Below are positions 45,445 to 55,311 of a stretch of 64,000 nt of DNA, in pieces. Source of the DNA: Miltoncostaea sp963762825 (GTDB taxonomy: Bacteria > Actinomycetota > Thermoleophilia > Miltoncostaeales > Miltoncostaeaceae); the NCBI GenBank assembly GCA_963762825.1, contig CAVXLZ010000002.1, positions 558,001 to 622,000 of the forward strand. The letters run 5' to 3'. The translations under genes were made by a program, and so were the position numbers. The notes under the pieces are model-generated. The model was not told where the DNA came from. It saw only the letters and a list, made by a program, of their open reading frames with translations, and did no database searches. Each line of letters opens with the position of its first letter. Position 1 is the stretch's first letter.

Positions 45445-46656
45445 TCACGAGGCGAGGGCCGGACGGCCCACCACGCGGAGGGCGGCCAGGGCGCAGATGG
45501 CGAAGAGCGCGGCGCCCACGACCAGCGGAACGGCGATCCCCGCATGCTGGAAGAGCACCGTGGCGAGGAGCGGCCCACCGATGCGGGCCGCGCCGCCGAC
45601 GGACGCGCTCAGGCCGAGCACCATCCCCTGCTCGCGCTCGCCCGCGGCGAGGGAGATCAGCGCGGTGGTGGTCGAGAAGACGAGACCCGAGGCGATCGAC
45701 AGCAGCGCCAGCCCGATGAGGAGCACCCACAGGTCGTACGAGGCCGCAACCAGCAGTAAGCCGCCGCCGGTGCCCGCCAGACCCCAGATCAGGACCCGGG
45801 TCTCCCCCCAGCGCTCCACGACGCGGCCCACCAGATACCCCTGGGAGAACACCGCCATGACGCCGATGAAGGTGAACAACAGGCCCACCTGCACGGGGTC
45901 GTAGGAGAAGCGGCGCTCCCCGAAGAGCGCGAAGGTGGTCTCCATCCCCACGAAGGCGAAGGTCGCGACGAACGACAGCCACACGAGCGGGGCGAGCTCG
46001 CGGCTCGCCAGCGCACGGCGGATGAGGGTGAGGCGGGGGACCGGCGCCGAGGCCGCGTGGTCGGGTCGGAGCGACTCGGGGAGCCGTCGGTAGGCGATCA
46101 CCAGATTGATCGCCGCCAGACCGGATGCCACGAAGAAGGGCAGCCGGTGGTCGATCGAGGAGAAGACGGCCCCGATCGCCGGACCCAGCACGAAGCCCAG
46201 GCCGAAGGCGGCGCCGATCAGGCCCATGCTGCGGGCGCGGTCCTCGGGCGCGGTGATATCGGCCACGTAGGCCTGCGCCGCCGCGTAGGAGGCTCCCGCG
46301 ATTCCCTGCAGCACCCGGGCGATCAGGAGCACCAGCACCGTTCCCGCGAAGCCGATGATGAGCGCGGCGATCGCGCTTCCCGCAAGCGAGACGAGGATCA
46401 CCGGCCTGCGGCCGTGGCGATCGGACAGACGTCCCCAGACGGGGGCGAACACGAGCTGTGCCACCGCGTACGAGGCCGTGATGATTCCGATCTGGACCGG
46501 CGACGCGCCGATCTGATCCGCCCAGAGCGGCAGGATGGGCAGCACCAGGCCGAAGCCGATCAGGTCGATCACGACCGTCGTGAAGACGATCCCGAGCGGC
46601 GACAGGAGGAACGACGCACCGCCTCGAGCGCGCGGGCCCTTCTCCCCGCCCGTCAC
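45445..46656 (-). CDS. Major facilitator superfamily transporter
   Basis: The product has 403 residues and about twelve membrane helices. Motif A is GRLSDRHGRRPVI; GFGLVLPILPLWAD in the first helix and GASYAAAQAYVAD after helix 4 match the multidrug/tetracycline efflux group. The exported compound cannot be told. GTG 46656 overlaps the ctaB stop (GTGA), so it is co-translated with a haem gene; a role in haem or intermediate export is possible but unsupported. Confidence 0.88.
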   Translation of the reverse strand: MTGGEKGPRARGGASFLLSPLGIVFTTVVIDLIGFGLVLPILPLWADQIGASPVQIGIITASYAVAQLVFAPVWGRLSDRHGRRPVILVSLAGSAIAALIIGFAGTVLVLLIARVLQGIAGASYAAAQAYVADITAPEDRARSMGLIGAAFGLGFVLGPAIGAVFSSIDHRLPFFVASGLAAINLVIAYRRLPESLRPDHAASAPVPRLTLIRRALASRELAPLVWLSFVATFAFVGMETTFALFGERRFSYDPVQVGLLFTFIGVMAVFSQGYLVGRVVERWGETRVLIWGLAGTGGGLLLVAASYDLWVLLIGLALLSIASGLVFSTTTALISLAAGEREQGMVLGLSASVGGAARIGGPLLATVLFQHAGIAVPLVVGAALFAICALAALRVVGRPALAS

Positions 46657-47552
46657 CAGGCCGAGTCGACCGCGAAGGCCACGAAGACGAGGGCGAGGTA
46701 CAGCAGCGAGTAGTGGAACGTCGCGCGGGCCCAGACGATGCCGGGGTCGCGGAAGAGCCGCCAGGCCAGGTAGAGGAACACCGCGCCCAGCACCAGGGCG
46801 CCCGCGAAGTAGAGCGCCCCCGCGGCGCCCGAGGCCACCGGCAGCAGGGTGACGGCGATCATCACCAGGGTCCAGAGAAGGATCTGCCGCTTGGTCTCGG
46901 CCACGCCGCGCACGACCGGGAGCATCGGAACGCCGGCCGCCGCGTAGTCGCGCTTGAGCATCAGGGCGAGGGCGTAGAAGTGGGGCGGCGTCCAGTAGAA
47001 GACGATGGAGAAGAGCAGCCAGGCCGACAGGGAGAGCTCTCCGGTGACCGCAGCCCATCCCACGAGGGGAGGCACCGCACCGGCCGAGCCGCCGATGACG
47101 ATGTTGTGGATGGAGGTCCGCTTGAGCCACAGCGTGTAGACGCCCACGTAGAGCCCGAGGCCGAGCAGCGCGAGCGCCGCCGCGAGCCAGTTGGACGAGA
47201 GACCGATGACCAGGGCGCTCGCGGCGCCGAGGGCGATCCCGAAGACCAGCGCCCGGACCGGAGTGACCCGGCCGGACACGATCGGGCGCGCGGTGGTGCG
47301 GTGCATCCGCTCGTCGATGTCGCGGTCGACGAACTGGTTGATCGCGTTCGACCCCCCAGCGGCCAGGTACCCGCCGACCATGGTCCACAGGAAGAGCCAC
47401 CCGCCCGGGGCCCCGCGAGCGGCCACGAACATGGCGGCGCCGGTGGTGAAGAGCAGCAGCGAGATGACGCGCGGCTTGGTGAGCCGCACGTAGTCGGCCA
47501 CGATCCCCAGCGGGCCGGCTCCGAGGCCGGTACTGAGGGCGCGGGTGGTCAT
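46653..47552 (-). CDS. ctaB: Haem O synthase (protohaem IX farnesyltransferase)
   Basis: The product has 299 residues. The two aspartate motifs are NQFVDRDIDERMHRT and YWTPPHFYALALMLKRDYAAAGVPMLP; LTKPRVISLLLFTT opens the first helix. It adds the farnesyl group to haem b, making haem O for the oxidase encoded 2 kb away. ATG 47552 overlaps the preceding small gene. ctaA, which would convert haem O to haem A, is not in the window. Confidence 0.95.
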   Translation of the reverse strand: MTTRALSTGLGAGPLGIVADYVRLTKPRVISLLLFTTGAAMFVAARGAPGGWLFLWTMVGGYLAAGGSNAINQFVDRDIDERMHRTTARPIVSGRVTPVRALVFGIALGAASALVIGLSSNWLAAALALLGLGLYVGVYTLWLKRTSIHNIVIGGSAGAVPPLVGWAAVTGELSLSAWLLFSIVFYWTPPHFYALALMLKRDYAAAGVPMLPVVRGVAETKRQILLWTLVMIAVTLLPVASGAAGALYFAGALVLGAVFLYLAWRLFRDPGIVWARATFHYSLLYLALVFVAFAVDSAW

Positions 47553-47740
47553 GCCGCCGCCGCCAGGACGATCAGCGCGAGGATCAGGGCGAGCGGGACG
47601 ATGTTCCAGAAGGCGTCCAGGCGACGATCGGCCGTCATCTCGCCGTCGTCGTCGCCGGGGCGACCCGGGCGCAGGAGAACCAGAGCCGCGGGCACCGAGA
47701 GCAGCGCGGCGAGCACGAGGGCGAGTGTCCTGAGGGTCAT
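47549..47740 (-). CDS. Small membrane protein upstream of ctaB
   Basis: The gene encodes 63 residues with two hydrophobic helices (TLALVLAALLSVPAALVLL and the final FWNIVPLALILALIVLAAAA) joined by an acidic loop. Size and place suggest a small oxidase subunit or assembly factor, but no family can be assigned. Its stop overlaps ctaB. An in-frame ATG at 47770 would add ten residues; the chosen ATG 47740 overlaps the stop of a five-codon frame. Confidence 0.55.
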   Translation of the reverse strand: MTLRTLALVLAALLSVPAALVLLRPGRPGDDDGEMTADRRLDAFWNIVPLALILALIVLAAAA

Positions 47741-47754
47741 ATTGCGGGTTCCAT
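47737..47754 (-). other. Five-codon open frame ending in ATGA at the next start
   Basis: ATG 47754 opens MEPAI and a TGA that overlaps ATG 47740. TATGCT (47766-47771) lies 11 bases ahead. It could couple translation of the small gene to a near-leaderless start. Confidence 0.3.
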
Positions 47755-47791
47755 CGACGCGCGCGAGCATAGCCCAGGGACCGCGCGCCCC

Positions 47792-49108
47792 ATGATGACG
47801 GACGTCCCCGCGGCGATCCGATGCGTCGCCCGATATGGCGGAGGTTGGAAGATCTCTCGAAACGACAGCGGCGTCGATGCCGTGGTGCTGGGAGCCGGCC
47901 CGGCCGGGCTGGGAGCGACCCTCGCCCTGGCCCGCGCCGGGGCGAGGGTGCTGGTGGCCGACGGAGCGCCCGCCCCGGGCGGCCTGTGCGTGACCCGGCG
48001 GCGCTCCGGGTTCGCGTACGACATCGGAGGGCACATCCCGTTCGTCCGAGACGAACCGCGCCGCGCCTGGCTGGAGGCTCTGCTCGGGACCGACCTGGGG
48101 TGGGTCGACCGGCCGGTCGCCTGCGTCCGCGCCGGAGAGGTGACGCGCGGGCGCTACCTCGACCAGCGGCCCACGTCGCCGACGGCCGCGGTGGAGCGTG
48201 ACGGGACGGCCTGGGGCGAGCTCGCCTCGCGGTTCGGCGACACCTTCGTCGACGCCACCATGCGGCGGTACCTCGAGAAGATCGACGGCGTTCCCCTGGA
48301 GAGCATCCCCGGCGATCGCGCGGTCCGGTTGCTCGAGGGGCAGGCCGCCCCGGAGGGGTTCCACTTCCCCGCCGAGGGGATCGGGCAGCTGATGGATGCG
48401 ATGGCCGACGCGGCCCGCCTGGCGGGGGCGGACGTCCGCCTCGGCACCGCGGCGCGGGCGATCGACGTGGCCGGCGGACGCTTCCGCCGTGTGCGGCTCG
48501 ACGACGGCGCGGTGGTCGACGCACCGGCCGCGATTGTCGCGATGCCCGCCGCCGCGGCCGCCCGCCTGCTCGAGCCCGCCCCGCCGGACTCTGCGACGCG
48601 CCCCGTGCGGATGAGGGCGGTCTGCATCGTGTACCTGGCCATCGATCGCGAGCGCCTCACCGAGGAGGCCTGGATCCAGGTCGACGATCCCCGCGTGCCG
48701 TTCTCGCGCGCCTTCGAGCCGCGCAACTGGAGCCCGCGGCTCGCTCCCCGGGGCCGCACCGTGGTCGGGCTCGAGTGCTACTGCCGCGCCGAGCCCGACG
48801 ATCCCGTCTGGAGCCTCGACGACTCCGCGCTCGCCGCCGCATGCGCCGCGGCCCTGCGCGAGCCCCTCGCCCTGCTCGAGAGACCGGCGGATGCGACCCT
48901 GCTGGAGGTGCTGCGTATCCCTCGCGCCTACCCGGTCGCGGATCTTGCGCAGCTGCCGCAGGTCCGGGCGCCGGCGCTCCTGCTCGACTCGCTGGAGGGA
49001 ATCCACCTCGCCCCGGGAGCCGCGGTGATCGAGGCCATCGAGGCCGGCGAGCGCGCCGCGGATTCGGTCCTGACGGCCTCGGTGCGCCGACCGGGCCCGG
49101 TGGGATAG
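47792..49108 (+). CDS. FAD-dependent oxidoreductase (protoporphyrinogen oxidase/phytoene desaturase-like)
   Basis: The protein has up to 438 residues. The dinucleotide fold VVLGAGPAGLGATLALARAGARVLVADG is followed by PGGLCVTRRRSGFAYDIGGH, and ends in a FAD-closing LEGIHLAPGAAVIEAIEAG. Relatives in gene sets without a clear pathway act on amines, carotenoids or glycan nucleotides (the GGH and PRRAWL region resembles UDP-galactopyranose mutase-type proteins). The start is unclear: only ATG 47792 precedes the fold in frame and gives 28 odd residues. Its stop TAG is part of the glcD -10 element. Confidence 0.78.
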   Translation: MMTDVPAAIRCVARYGGGWKISRNDSGVDAVVLGAGPAGLGATLALARAGARVLVADGAPAPGGLCVTRRRSGFAYDIGGHIPFVRDEPRRAWLEALLGTDLGWVDRPVACVRAGEVTRGRYLDQRPTSPTAAVERDGTAWGELASRFGDTFVDATMRRYLEKIDGVPLESIPGDRAVRLLEGQAAPEGFHFPAEGIGQLMDAMADAARLAGADVRLGTAARAIDVAGGRFRRVRLDDGAVVDAPAAIVAMPAAAAARLLEPAPPDSATRPVRMRAVCIVYLAIDRERLTEEAWIQVDDPRVPFSRAFEPRNWSPRLAPRGRTVVGLECYCRAEPDDPVWSLDDSALAAACAAALREPLALLERPADATLLEVLRIPRAYPVADLAQLPQVRAPALLLDSLEGIHLAPGAAVIEAIEAGERAADSVLTASVRRPGPVG

Positions 49109-49111
49109 CCT
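49106..49111 (+). promoter_or_regulatory. -10 element TAGCCT of glcDEF
   Basis: TAGCCT lies seven bases before GTG 49119, and its TAG is the stop of the upstream gene. It probably gives glcDEF its own leaderless promoter. Confidence 0.5.
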
Positions 49112-49118
49112 CGCGAGG

Positions 49119-50564
49119 GTGGCGACCACCCAGGTAGCGGCCCTCCGCGAGCGCTTCGAGGCCCTGCTCGATCCGGGACGGGTCATCGACCACCCGCTGG
49201 AGCGGCGCCTCTACTCGCGGGACGGATCGATCGCCGAGGGCGACTGCGGCCTGGTGGTCCTTCCCGAGACGACCGCCGAGGTTGTCGCCTGCATGCGCCT
49301 GGCGCGCGAGCTCGGCCTGCCCGTGGTGCCACGGGGGTCGGGCACCGGGCTCTGCGGTGGCGCCGTGCCCCTCGAGGGCGCCGTGGTGCTGTCGGTGGCA
49401 CGGATGAGCCGCGTGCTCGAGGTCGATCCCGCCGTACCGTGCGCTCGCGTTGAGCCCGGGGTGCTCAACCTCGACCTCTCCACCGAGGTGGCGCACCTGG
49501 GCCTTCACTACGCGCCCGATCCCTCCAGCCAGCAGGCCTGCTCCATCGGTGGCAACGTCGCGACGAACGCGGGCGGGCCCCACTGCCTCGCCTCCGGAGT
49601 GACCGCCCAACACGTGCTCGGCATGGAGATGGTGCTGCCCGATGGCGAGGTGCTCCGGCTCGGCGGGACCGCCCCCGACCCGCCCGGCTACGACCTGCGC
49701 GGCTTCGTCGTGGGCGGCGAAGGCACGCTCGGAGTCGTCACGGAGGTGACCGTCCGGCTGATGCGGAACCCGCCCGAGGTGCGGACGATGCTCCTCGACT
49801 TCCCCACCGTGCGCGCCGCCGGGGAGGCGGTGGGCGGGATCATCGGGGCCGGGGTGATCCCTGCCGCCATGGAGATGATGGATCAGCGGATGGTGATCGC
49901 CGTGGAGGAGTTCGTGCGGGCCGACCTGCCGGTCGATGCCGCGGCGATCCTCCTGGTCGAGGTGGACGGGAGCCCCGCGGAGGTCGCCTCCCACACGGCG
50001 GTGGTCGAGCGCGTCGGGAGGGAGACCGGGGCGGGGCGGGTGCGCGTGGCGCGCGACGCCTCGGAGCGCGCGCTGTTCTGGAAGGCGCGCAAGAGCGCGT
50101 TCGGGGCGGTGGCTCGCATCGCGCCCAACTACTACCTGCACGACTGCGTGGTGCCGCGTACCCGCCTCGTGGAGATACTCGATCGCATCTACGAGATCGG
50201 AGCCGACCTCGATCTCGTGATCATGAACGTCTTCCACGCGGGCGACGGCAATCTGCACCCCCTGATCGCGTTCGACCGCCGCGATGCGGCCCAGGTGGAG
50301 CGGGTCCACGCCGCCGGCAAGCGGATCATCGAGGCGTGCGTGGCGGTGGGTGGCGTTCTGTCGGGCGAGCACGGGATCGGACTCGAGAAGCGTGACTTCA
50401 TGCCGCTGACCTTCACGGCCGTCGACCTGGAGGCCCAGGCCTGCGCGCGCGAGGCGTTCGACCCTGAGGGACGGATGAACCCCGCCAAGGTGCTCCCCCT
50501 CGGCAGCCGCTGCGGGGAGATCGTCCTCGACGCGGGCTCCCTGCCGCCGGGGACCTGGCTGTGA
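49119..50564 (+). CDS. glcD: Glycolate/lactate oxidase subunit, FAD-linked (GlcD)
   Basis: The product has 481 residues. The PCMH-type FAD domain shows PVVPRGSGTGLCGGAVP and SIGGNVATNAGGPHCL; the C-terminal substrate domain shows VFHAGDGNLHP and SGEHGIGLEKRDFM. It oxidises glycolate (or D-lactate) and passes electrons to GlcF. GTG 49119 follows TAGCCT by seven bases. It is first of the three-gene glcDEF set. Confidence 0.93.
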   Translation: MATTQVAALRERFEALLDPGRVIDHPLERRLYSRDGSIAEGDCGLVVLPETTAEVVACMRLARELGLPVVPRGSGTGLCGGAVPLEGAVVLSVARMSRVLEVDPAVPCARVEPGVLNLDLSTEVAHLGLHYAPDPSSQQACSIGGNVATNAGGPHCLASGVTAQHVLGMEMVLPDGEVLRLGGTAPDPPGYDLRGFVVGGEGTLGVVTEVTVRLMRNPPEVRTMLLDFPTVRAAGEAVGGIIGAGVIPAAMEMMDQRMVIAVEEFVRADLPVDAAAILLVEVDGSPAEVASHTAVVERVGRETGAGRVRVARDASERALFWKARKSAFGAVARIAPNYYLHDCVVPRTRLVEILDRIYEIGADLDLVIMNVFHAGDGNLHPLIAFDRRDAAQVERVHAAGKRIIEACVAVGGVLSGEHGIGLEKRDFMPLTFTAVDLEAQACAREAFDPEGRMNPAKVLPLGSRCGEIVLDAGSLPPGTWL

Positions 50565-50580
50565 CCGCGACCACCGAAGG

Positions 50581-51666
50581 GTGTCTGGGGTCGAGCCGCG
50601 GGCCGCGATCGCCATCGTGAAGGATCGTCTCAGCCCGGCGACCCCCGCCGAGGCGGCGCAGGCCCTGGCCGCCGCCACCGCCGAGCGGGTGCGGGTACGG
50701 GTGGTGGGCGGAGGCACCCGCTCGCGCCGTGGCCGACCGGCGGCGCCCGCCGGCTGCGAGCTGCGCACGACCGGCATGAGCCGCCTGGTGGCCCACGAGC
50801 CGGCGGACCTCACCCTCACCGTCGAGGCCGGCATGGCCGCGACCGAGGTCGCCCGGATCGCCGCGAGCGCCGGGCAGAGCTGGCCGCAGGCCGACATCCG
50901 CCCCGACTCGACCGTGGGCGGCGTGCTCGCCGCAGCCGCCAGCGGCCGCGGGCGGCTGCGTGCAGGTGCGGTACGCGACTCCCTGCTGGAGGTCGTGCTC
51001 GCCACGGGAGACGGCCGCCTCGTCACGGCAGGCGGGCGCACCGTCAAGGGGGTCTCGGGCTACGACATCCCGCGCCTCGCCGTGGGGGCCCTCGGCACCC
51101 TGGGCGTCATCGTGCAGGCCACCCTCAAGCTCTGGCCGCTGCCCGCGGCGCGCGGCTGGTTCGCGGCCGGGGGAACCCTGGACGACCGGCTCGCAGCGGC
51201 CGAGCGCGCGCTGGCCTCCGAGGCACGACCGAGCGCGGTGCTGCTCTCCCCCGGCCTCATCGCCGTCGAGCTCGCGGGGCCGGCCGAGGACGTGCGCGCG
51301 CCCGAGGGCTTCGCCCCCCTCGACGACGCGCCGGCCGAGCCGCAGGGAACCGGACTGGTGGAGGCCGGCGTCTCCCCGGCCCGCCTCGGCGCGCTCGCCG
51401 CGCACCTGGAGGGGGCCGGCATGCCCTACGAGGCGCAGATGGGTGTCGGGACGTGCCGGGTCGCGGTCGAAGCGAGCTCCCACATCGACCAGGTGCGCGG
51501 CTGGGCCCGCACGCTCGGAGGTCACGCGGTCGTGGTCGACGGTCCCGACGCGCTGCGCGCGGACCCGTGGGGCCCGGCTCCGCCCGGCATCGAGGTGATG
51601 AAGCGCCTGCGGGACTCCTTCGACCCGGCCGGAGTCCTCAACGCGCAGATGCTGGTGTGGGCATGA
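50581..51666 (+). CDS. glcE: Glycolate oxidase subunit GlcE
   Basis: This 361-residue, GlcD-like FAD-domain protein has VRVVGGGTRSRRG, DSTVGGVLAAAASGRGRLR and VKGVSGYDIPRLAVGALGTLGVI. It is shorter than GlcD, as usual, and contributes the second flavin-fold chain of the complex. GTG 50581 is taken as the start, with GAAGG before it. Its stop overlaps glcF (ATGA). Confidence 0.9.
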   Translation: MSGVEPRAAIAIVKDRLSPATPAEAAQALAAATAERVRVRVVGGGTRSRRGRPAAPAGCELRTTGMSRLVAHEPADLTLTVEAGMAATEVARIAASAGQSWPQADIRPDSTVGGVLAAAASGRGRLRAGAVRDSLLEVVLATGDGRLVTAGGRTVKGVSGYDIPRLAVGALGTLGVIVQATLKLWPLPAARGWFAAGGTLDDRLAAAERALASEARPSAVLLSPGLIAVELAGPAEDVRAPEGFAPLDDAPAEPQGTGLVEAGVSPARLGALAAHLEGAGMPYEAQMGVGTCRVAVEASSHIDQVRGWARTLGGHAVVVDGPDALRADPWGPAPPGIEVMKRLRDSFDPAGVLNAQMLVWA

Positions 51667-52865
51667 GTCCATCCAACTGGGATCCCCGCCGCCCCGCACC
51701 GCTCGAGGAGGACGTGGTCAGCTGCGTCTCGTGTGGACTCTGCCTCCCGCACTGCCCGACCTTCCGCCTGACGGGCCGCGAGACCGCCTCGCCTCGGGGC
51801 AGGATCGCCGCGATGCGCGCTGTGGAGGAAGGCCACGCGGCGGTGGACGCGTCGTTCACCACGATGATGGACGAATGCCTCGCCTGCCGGGCCTGCGAAG
51901 CGGCCTGCCCGAGCGGCGTGCCCTTCGGGCGGATGATCGAGGCCGCCCGCACCCAGGCCGAGCCCACCCGCCCGCCTGTCGCGCGCGGGATCCGCCGGGC
52001 AGGGCTGACCGGCCTTCTTCCCCGTCCGCGGCTGGTGAGGGCCGCGGGGTGGCTTCTGGGCACCGCGCGCGCCCTCGGCCTCGATCGGCTGGCGCCGGCC
52101 GCCCAGCGGGCCTCGGCGCCGCCGGTGAGCCTGGGCGAGCTGCGCCGGCCGATCCCCGCCACCCTCGGCGCGGGGCCGATCGCCCGGGTGCTGGCCGGGT
52201 GCGTCATGGATATCGCCTTCCGGCCGACCCAGCGCGCCACCATGCGGGTGGTGGCCGACAGCGGCTACCGGGCGATGCGCACCCGGCCCGCCGGGTGCTG
52301 CGGCGCCCTCGCCATGCACTACGGCCACCCCGAGGCCGCCCGCGCGATGGCGCGCGCGCGGATCGCCGAGATGGAGGACGCCGAGGTGGTGGTGGTCAAC
52401 GCCTCCGGCTGCAGTGCGCACGTCAAGACCTACGGCGAGCTGCTGGCCGACGACCCTGCCTGGGCCGAGCGCGCCGAGCGGGTCGCCGCGCGCACCCGCG
52501 ACCTCATCGAGATGACCCCGCCGCCGACGGACGCAGGCCTCGGGGACGTGGCGGTCCACGACGCCTGCCACCACCTCCACGCCCAGGGCATCGGCCCCCG
52601 CAGCCTGCTGGCCGGAGCCGGCGCGCACTGCGTCGATCTCGGCGACGGCGGCCGGTGCTGCGGGGCGGCCGGCCTCTACAGCGTGCTGCAGCCCGAGATG
52701 GCCGCGCAGCTGCGGCGCCAGAAGGCCGAGGCCGTGGCCGCCACAGGCGCCCCGGTGGTCGCGGTCGCGAACCCCGGCTGCGCCATCCAGATCGCCGCGG
52801 GCCTGGCCGAGCTCGGCTCCACGGTGCGCGTCGCCCATCCCGCTGAGCTCATCTCCCCCCGGTAG
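51663..52865 (+). CDS. glcF: Glycolate oxidase iron-sulfur subunit GlcF
   Basis: The 400-residue protein has two [4Fe-4S] clusters near the start, CVSCGLCLPHCP and CLACRACEAACP. Two CCG domains carry the paired cysteines GCCGALAMHYGHP and RCCGAAGLYSV. It takes electrons from GlcD/GlcE to the membrane quinone pool. ATG 51663 overlaps the glcE stop. Confidence 0.94.
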   Translation: MSPSNWDPRRPAPLEEDVVSCVSCGLCLPHCPTFRLTGRETASPRGRIAAMRAVEEGHAAVDASFTTMMDECLACRACEAACPSGVPFGRMIEAARTQAEPTRPPVARGIRRAGLTGLLPRPRLVRAAGWLLGTARALGLDRLAPAAQRASAPPVSLGELRRPIPATLGAGPIARVLAGCVMDIAFRPTQRATMRVVADSGYRAMRTRPAGCCGALAMHYGHPEAARAMARARIAEMEDAEVVVVNASGCSAHVKTYGELLADDPAWAERAERVAARTRDLIEMTPPPTDAGLGDVAVHDACHHLHAQGIGPRSLLAGAGAHCVDLGDGGRCCGAAGLYSVLQPEMAAQLRRQKAEAVAATGAPVVAVANPGCAIQIAAGLAELGSTVRVAHPAELISPR

Positions 52866-52932
52866 GGGCGGGCGCCTCAGCTCGCCGCGCCGCGCTCGCC
52901 GTCCCCTTCGCGCGCCTCGTGTGACCGCCGGC

Positions 52933-52957
52933 CCCGGCGGCGCCTCGCGCCGCCGGG
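52933..52957. terminator. 11-bp hairpin between glcF and the L,D-transpeptidase gene
   Basis: CCCGGCGGCGC and GCGCCGCCGGG flank a three-base loop, just after the stop of glcF and before the stop of the opposing gene. It is a likely terminator for both. Confidence 0.65.
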
Positions 52958-52964
52958 CTGCTCT

Positions 52965-53756
52965 CTACCGGAGGATGTCCACGGGCGATCCGGCCGGCAC
53001 CGTGCGACCGATGCGGGTCGCGACGGAGTTCGGCAGGCGCACGCAGCCGTGGCTCGCGGCCTGGCCGAGGTACCGCGGCTGATTCGTCCCGTGCAGGGCC
53101 ACCCGCCCGTCGCCGCCATCGAAGTCCGACAGGCTCAGCGAGTGGGCGGTGAGCGTGAGGATGTAGGTGCCGAAGAAGCCCCGGGGGTTGCGCTGCTTCA
53201 CGATCTCGCTGAGCGCGAACCTGCCGGTCGGCGTGGGGTTCGCCCGGGTCCCGACCGCGACCTTCCACGATCCGACGACCTTGCCCGCCTTGCGCAGCTG
53301 GAGCTTCCGCGCCCCGAGACGGACGGTCACGCGCCAGCGCGTGCGAGTCACCCTCACGGCCTCGGCGGGAACCCACCCGGTGGCCGAGTTGGGGCGGCTG
53401 TTCAGCCGCACCTTGTACCAGACACCCTCCTTCTGAGTGGCTCGGGCGCCCAGCACCAGGAGCACGTTCGGCCCGCGGTTGTACGGCGCCACCGCTCCGA
53501 GCTTGGAGGTTCTGCGCGCGCCGGCACGAGGAGCCGAACGCGTGTGCACGGGAACGACCACGCGGGCGGTCCACGCCTCCCTGGTGGTCGGCCGACTCGC
53601 GATCGCGCGGGGTGAGGCATCGGGAGCGGTCGCCGTCTGGGAGGCGCCACCAGGGGCGGCCGCTCCCGCCAGCGCTCCGCCCAGCGCGAGCGCGCTGGCG
53701 GCCGTCCCGGCCGCCAGCGCGAGGATCAGCGGACGCCTGCGCGGCGCGGTGCCCAT
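52965..53756 (-). CDS. L,D-transpeptidase (YkuD) with SH3-like region
   Basis: The protein has 263 residues. The N-terminus is an Arg-rich signal with a hydrophobic core (ILALAAGTAASALALGGALAGAAA). A bacterial SH3-like region (about 70-140) precedes the YkuD domain, whose catalytic residues are in HGTNQPRYLG and SHGCVRLPN (H and C). It forms 3-3 crosslinks in peptidoglycan or attaches proteins to it. ATG 53756 overlaps the stop of the SdrD-like gene by one base, so both are co-translated, which suggests wall attachment of that surface protein. Confidence 0.9.
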   Translation of the reverse strand: MGTAPRRRPLILALAAGTAASALALGGALAGAAAPGGASQTATAPDASPRAIASRPTTREAWTARVVVPVHTRSAPRAGARRTSKLGAVAPYNRGPNVLLVLGARATQKEGVWYKVRLNSRPNSATGWVPAEAVRVTRTRWRVTVRLGARKLQLRKAGKVVGSWKVAVGTRANPTPTGRFALSEIVKQRNPRGFFGTYILTLTAHSLSLSDFDGGDGRVALHGTNQPRYLGQAASHGCVRLPNSVATRIGRTVPAGSPVDILR

Positions 53757-55178
53757 CAACCGGTCACCCCGCCGGCACGCGCGGCCCGGACCGGACCGGT
53801 GACCCGGGTCCTCGCGGTCGCCCGACGCGGCGGCAGGCCGTCGGCCGTGACCGTCGCGGTGTTCCGGATCGTGCCGGTCACGTTCGGGTTGACCCTCACC
53901 CGCATCGTGAGCCTGCGCGAGGCGCCGGCCGCCAGGTCGCCGATCGGCCAGGTCACGACGCCGTTGCGGATGGTTGCTCCGGTCGGGATCGCGACCAGGG
54001 TCAGCTGCACCGGGACGAGGTCGGTCACCTCGACGTTCCTGGCGGTGAAGTTGCTGCGGTTGCGCACGGTGATGGAGTAGCGGAAGGTCGATCCCGCCCT
54101 GGCCGTGGCCGGACCGCGCTTTGCGATCGTCACGTTCGGGCTCGGCCCTCCGGCGACCGCGGCGCTGCCGCTCGCCAGGCCGAAGTTGTTGTTCGGGCTA
54201 CCGACGCCCGACGTGATCCCGATGCCGGGGATGATCCGCGGCGTGGTGATCGTGAGGCCGCCGGGCACGGCCACCGAGACGGCGTAGGTGCCGGGAAGGA
54301 GGCCGGGGAACTCGTAGGCGCCGTCGGCGCCCGAGAGCACGCTGCGCGCCGAGACCGTGATGCCACCCGGCCGGGTGCCCGTGAGGTTCACGCGAACGCC
54401 GGGGCGGCCGATCTCGCCGGCGTCGAGGATGCCGTCGCGATCTGGTGTCGATGAACACCACGCCACTGATCGGCGCGGGCCGCACGTTGCCGGCGGTGAA
54501 GGTCCCGGTGCCGCCGGCGGGGACGGTCACCTGGCCCGAGACGGGCGTGATCGCCGCCCACATCGGATCGACGATCTCGGTGACGGTCCAGACCCCGGCC
54601 GGCACGCTGCCGACGGTGACGGTGCCGTCGGCCCCGGTGGCGACGACGCTGTCGTTGCCCTGGGGGTTGGTGAGGCGGAACGACCAGCCCGGCACCCCCG
54701 GCTCGCCGGCCTCGCGGACGCCGTTGCCGTTGATGTCCTCGAACTTCACGAGCCGCAGCGAGCCGAGCTGGTCGGCGACGTCGAACACGACGAGGGCGGA
54801 GCTCTCGAGATTGCTCCCGGTCGAGAAGAAGTTGACGGTCGCGCGGTAGCGGCCGAGGGGAGCGTTGGCGGAGGGGCTGAAGGTGCGGGTCGCGTTGATC
54901 GGGCTCGGGAGGCCCGCGACCGAGACGCTCTCCTGCTGGACGGTGTTGAGGGAGGGATCGCTGAAGCGAAGCGCCCAGTTCTCGGCGACCGTCTGGTAGG
55001 TGATCGAGAAGTTGACCGTCTCGGTGCCCGCGCCGCGCTGAACCGCGGAGGGCGGCGCCGGAGAGCGGTCGAGCGAGATGCCGATCGCCGACGCGAGCGC
55101 CGGCACGGCGAGGGCCACCGCGATCGCCACGAGCATCATGCGGCCCCACCCGCCCAGAGGTCCTCGTCTCATCTCCAT
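53756..55178 (-). CDS. SdrD-like surface protein with DUF11 domain (frame-disrupted)
   Basis: Joining two frames gives about 473 residues. A signal peptide (MLVAIAVALAVPALASA) is followed by an N-terminal beta region (about 35-140). Two SdrD-type B repeats follow (RLVKFEDINGNGVREAGEPGVPG and GVVFIDTDRDGILDAGEIGRPG), with their calcium-type DxNxN loops. A DUF11 domain closes the chain (NVTIAKRGPATARAGSTFRYSITVRNRS). There is no LPxTG motif or anchor. An extra T at 54443 breaks the frame inside the second B repeat. It is probably adhesive or structural. GAGGGAAGG precedes ATG 55178. Confidence 0.78.
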
Positions 55179-55311
55179 GCCTTCCCTCGACTCCACCACG
55201 GATCGCCGAATTGCGATCCATCGGACGTCAGCTTTCCGTACCTGCGCAGCTTTCCCTGCAAAGTGCACCTGCGGGAAGGGTGGGAAGGGTCATCGAACTT
55301 ACGACAACCTG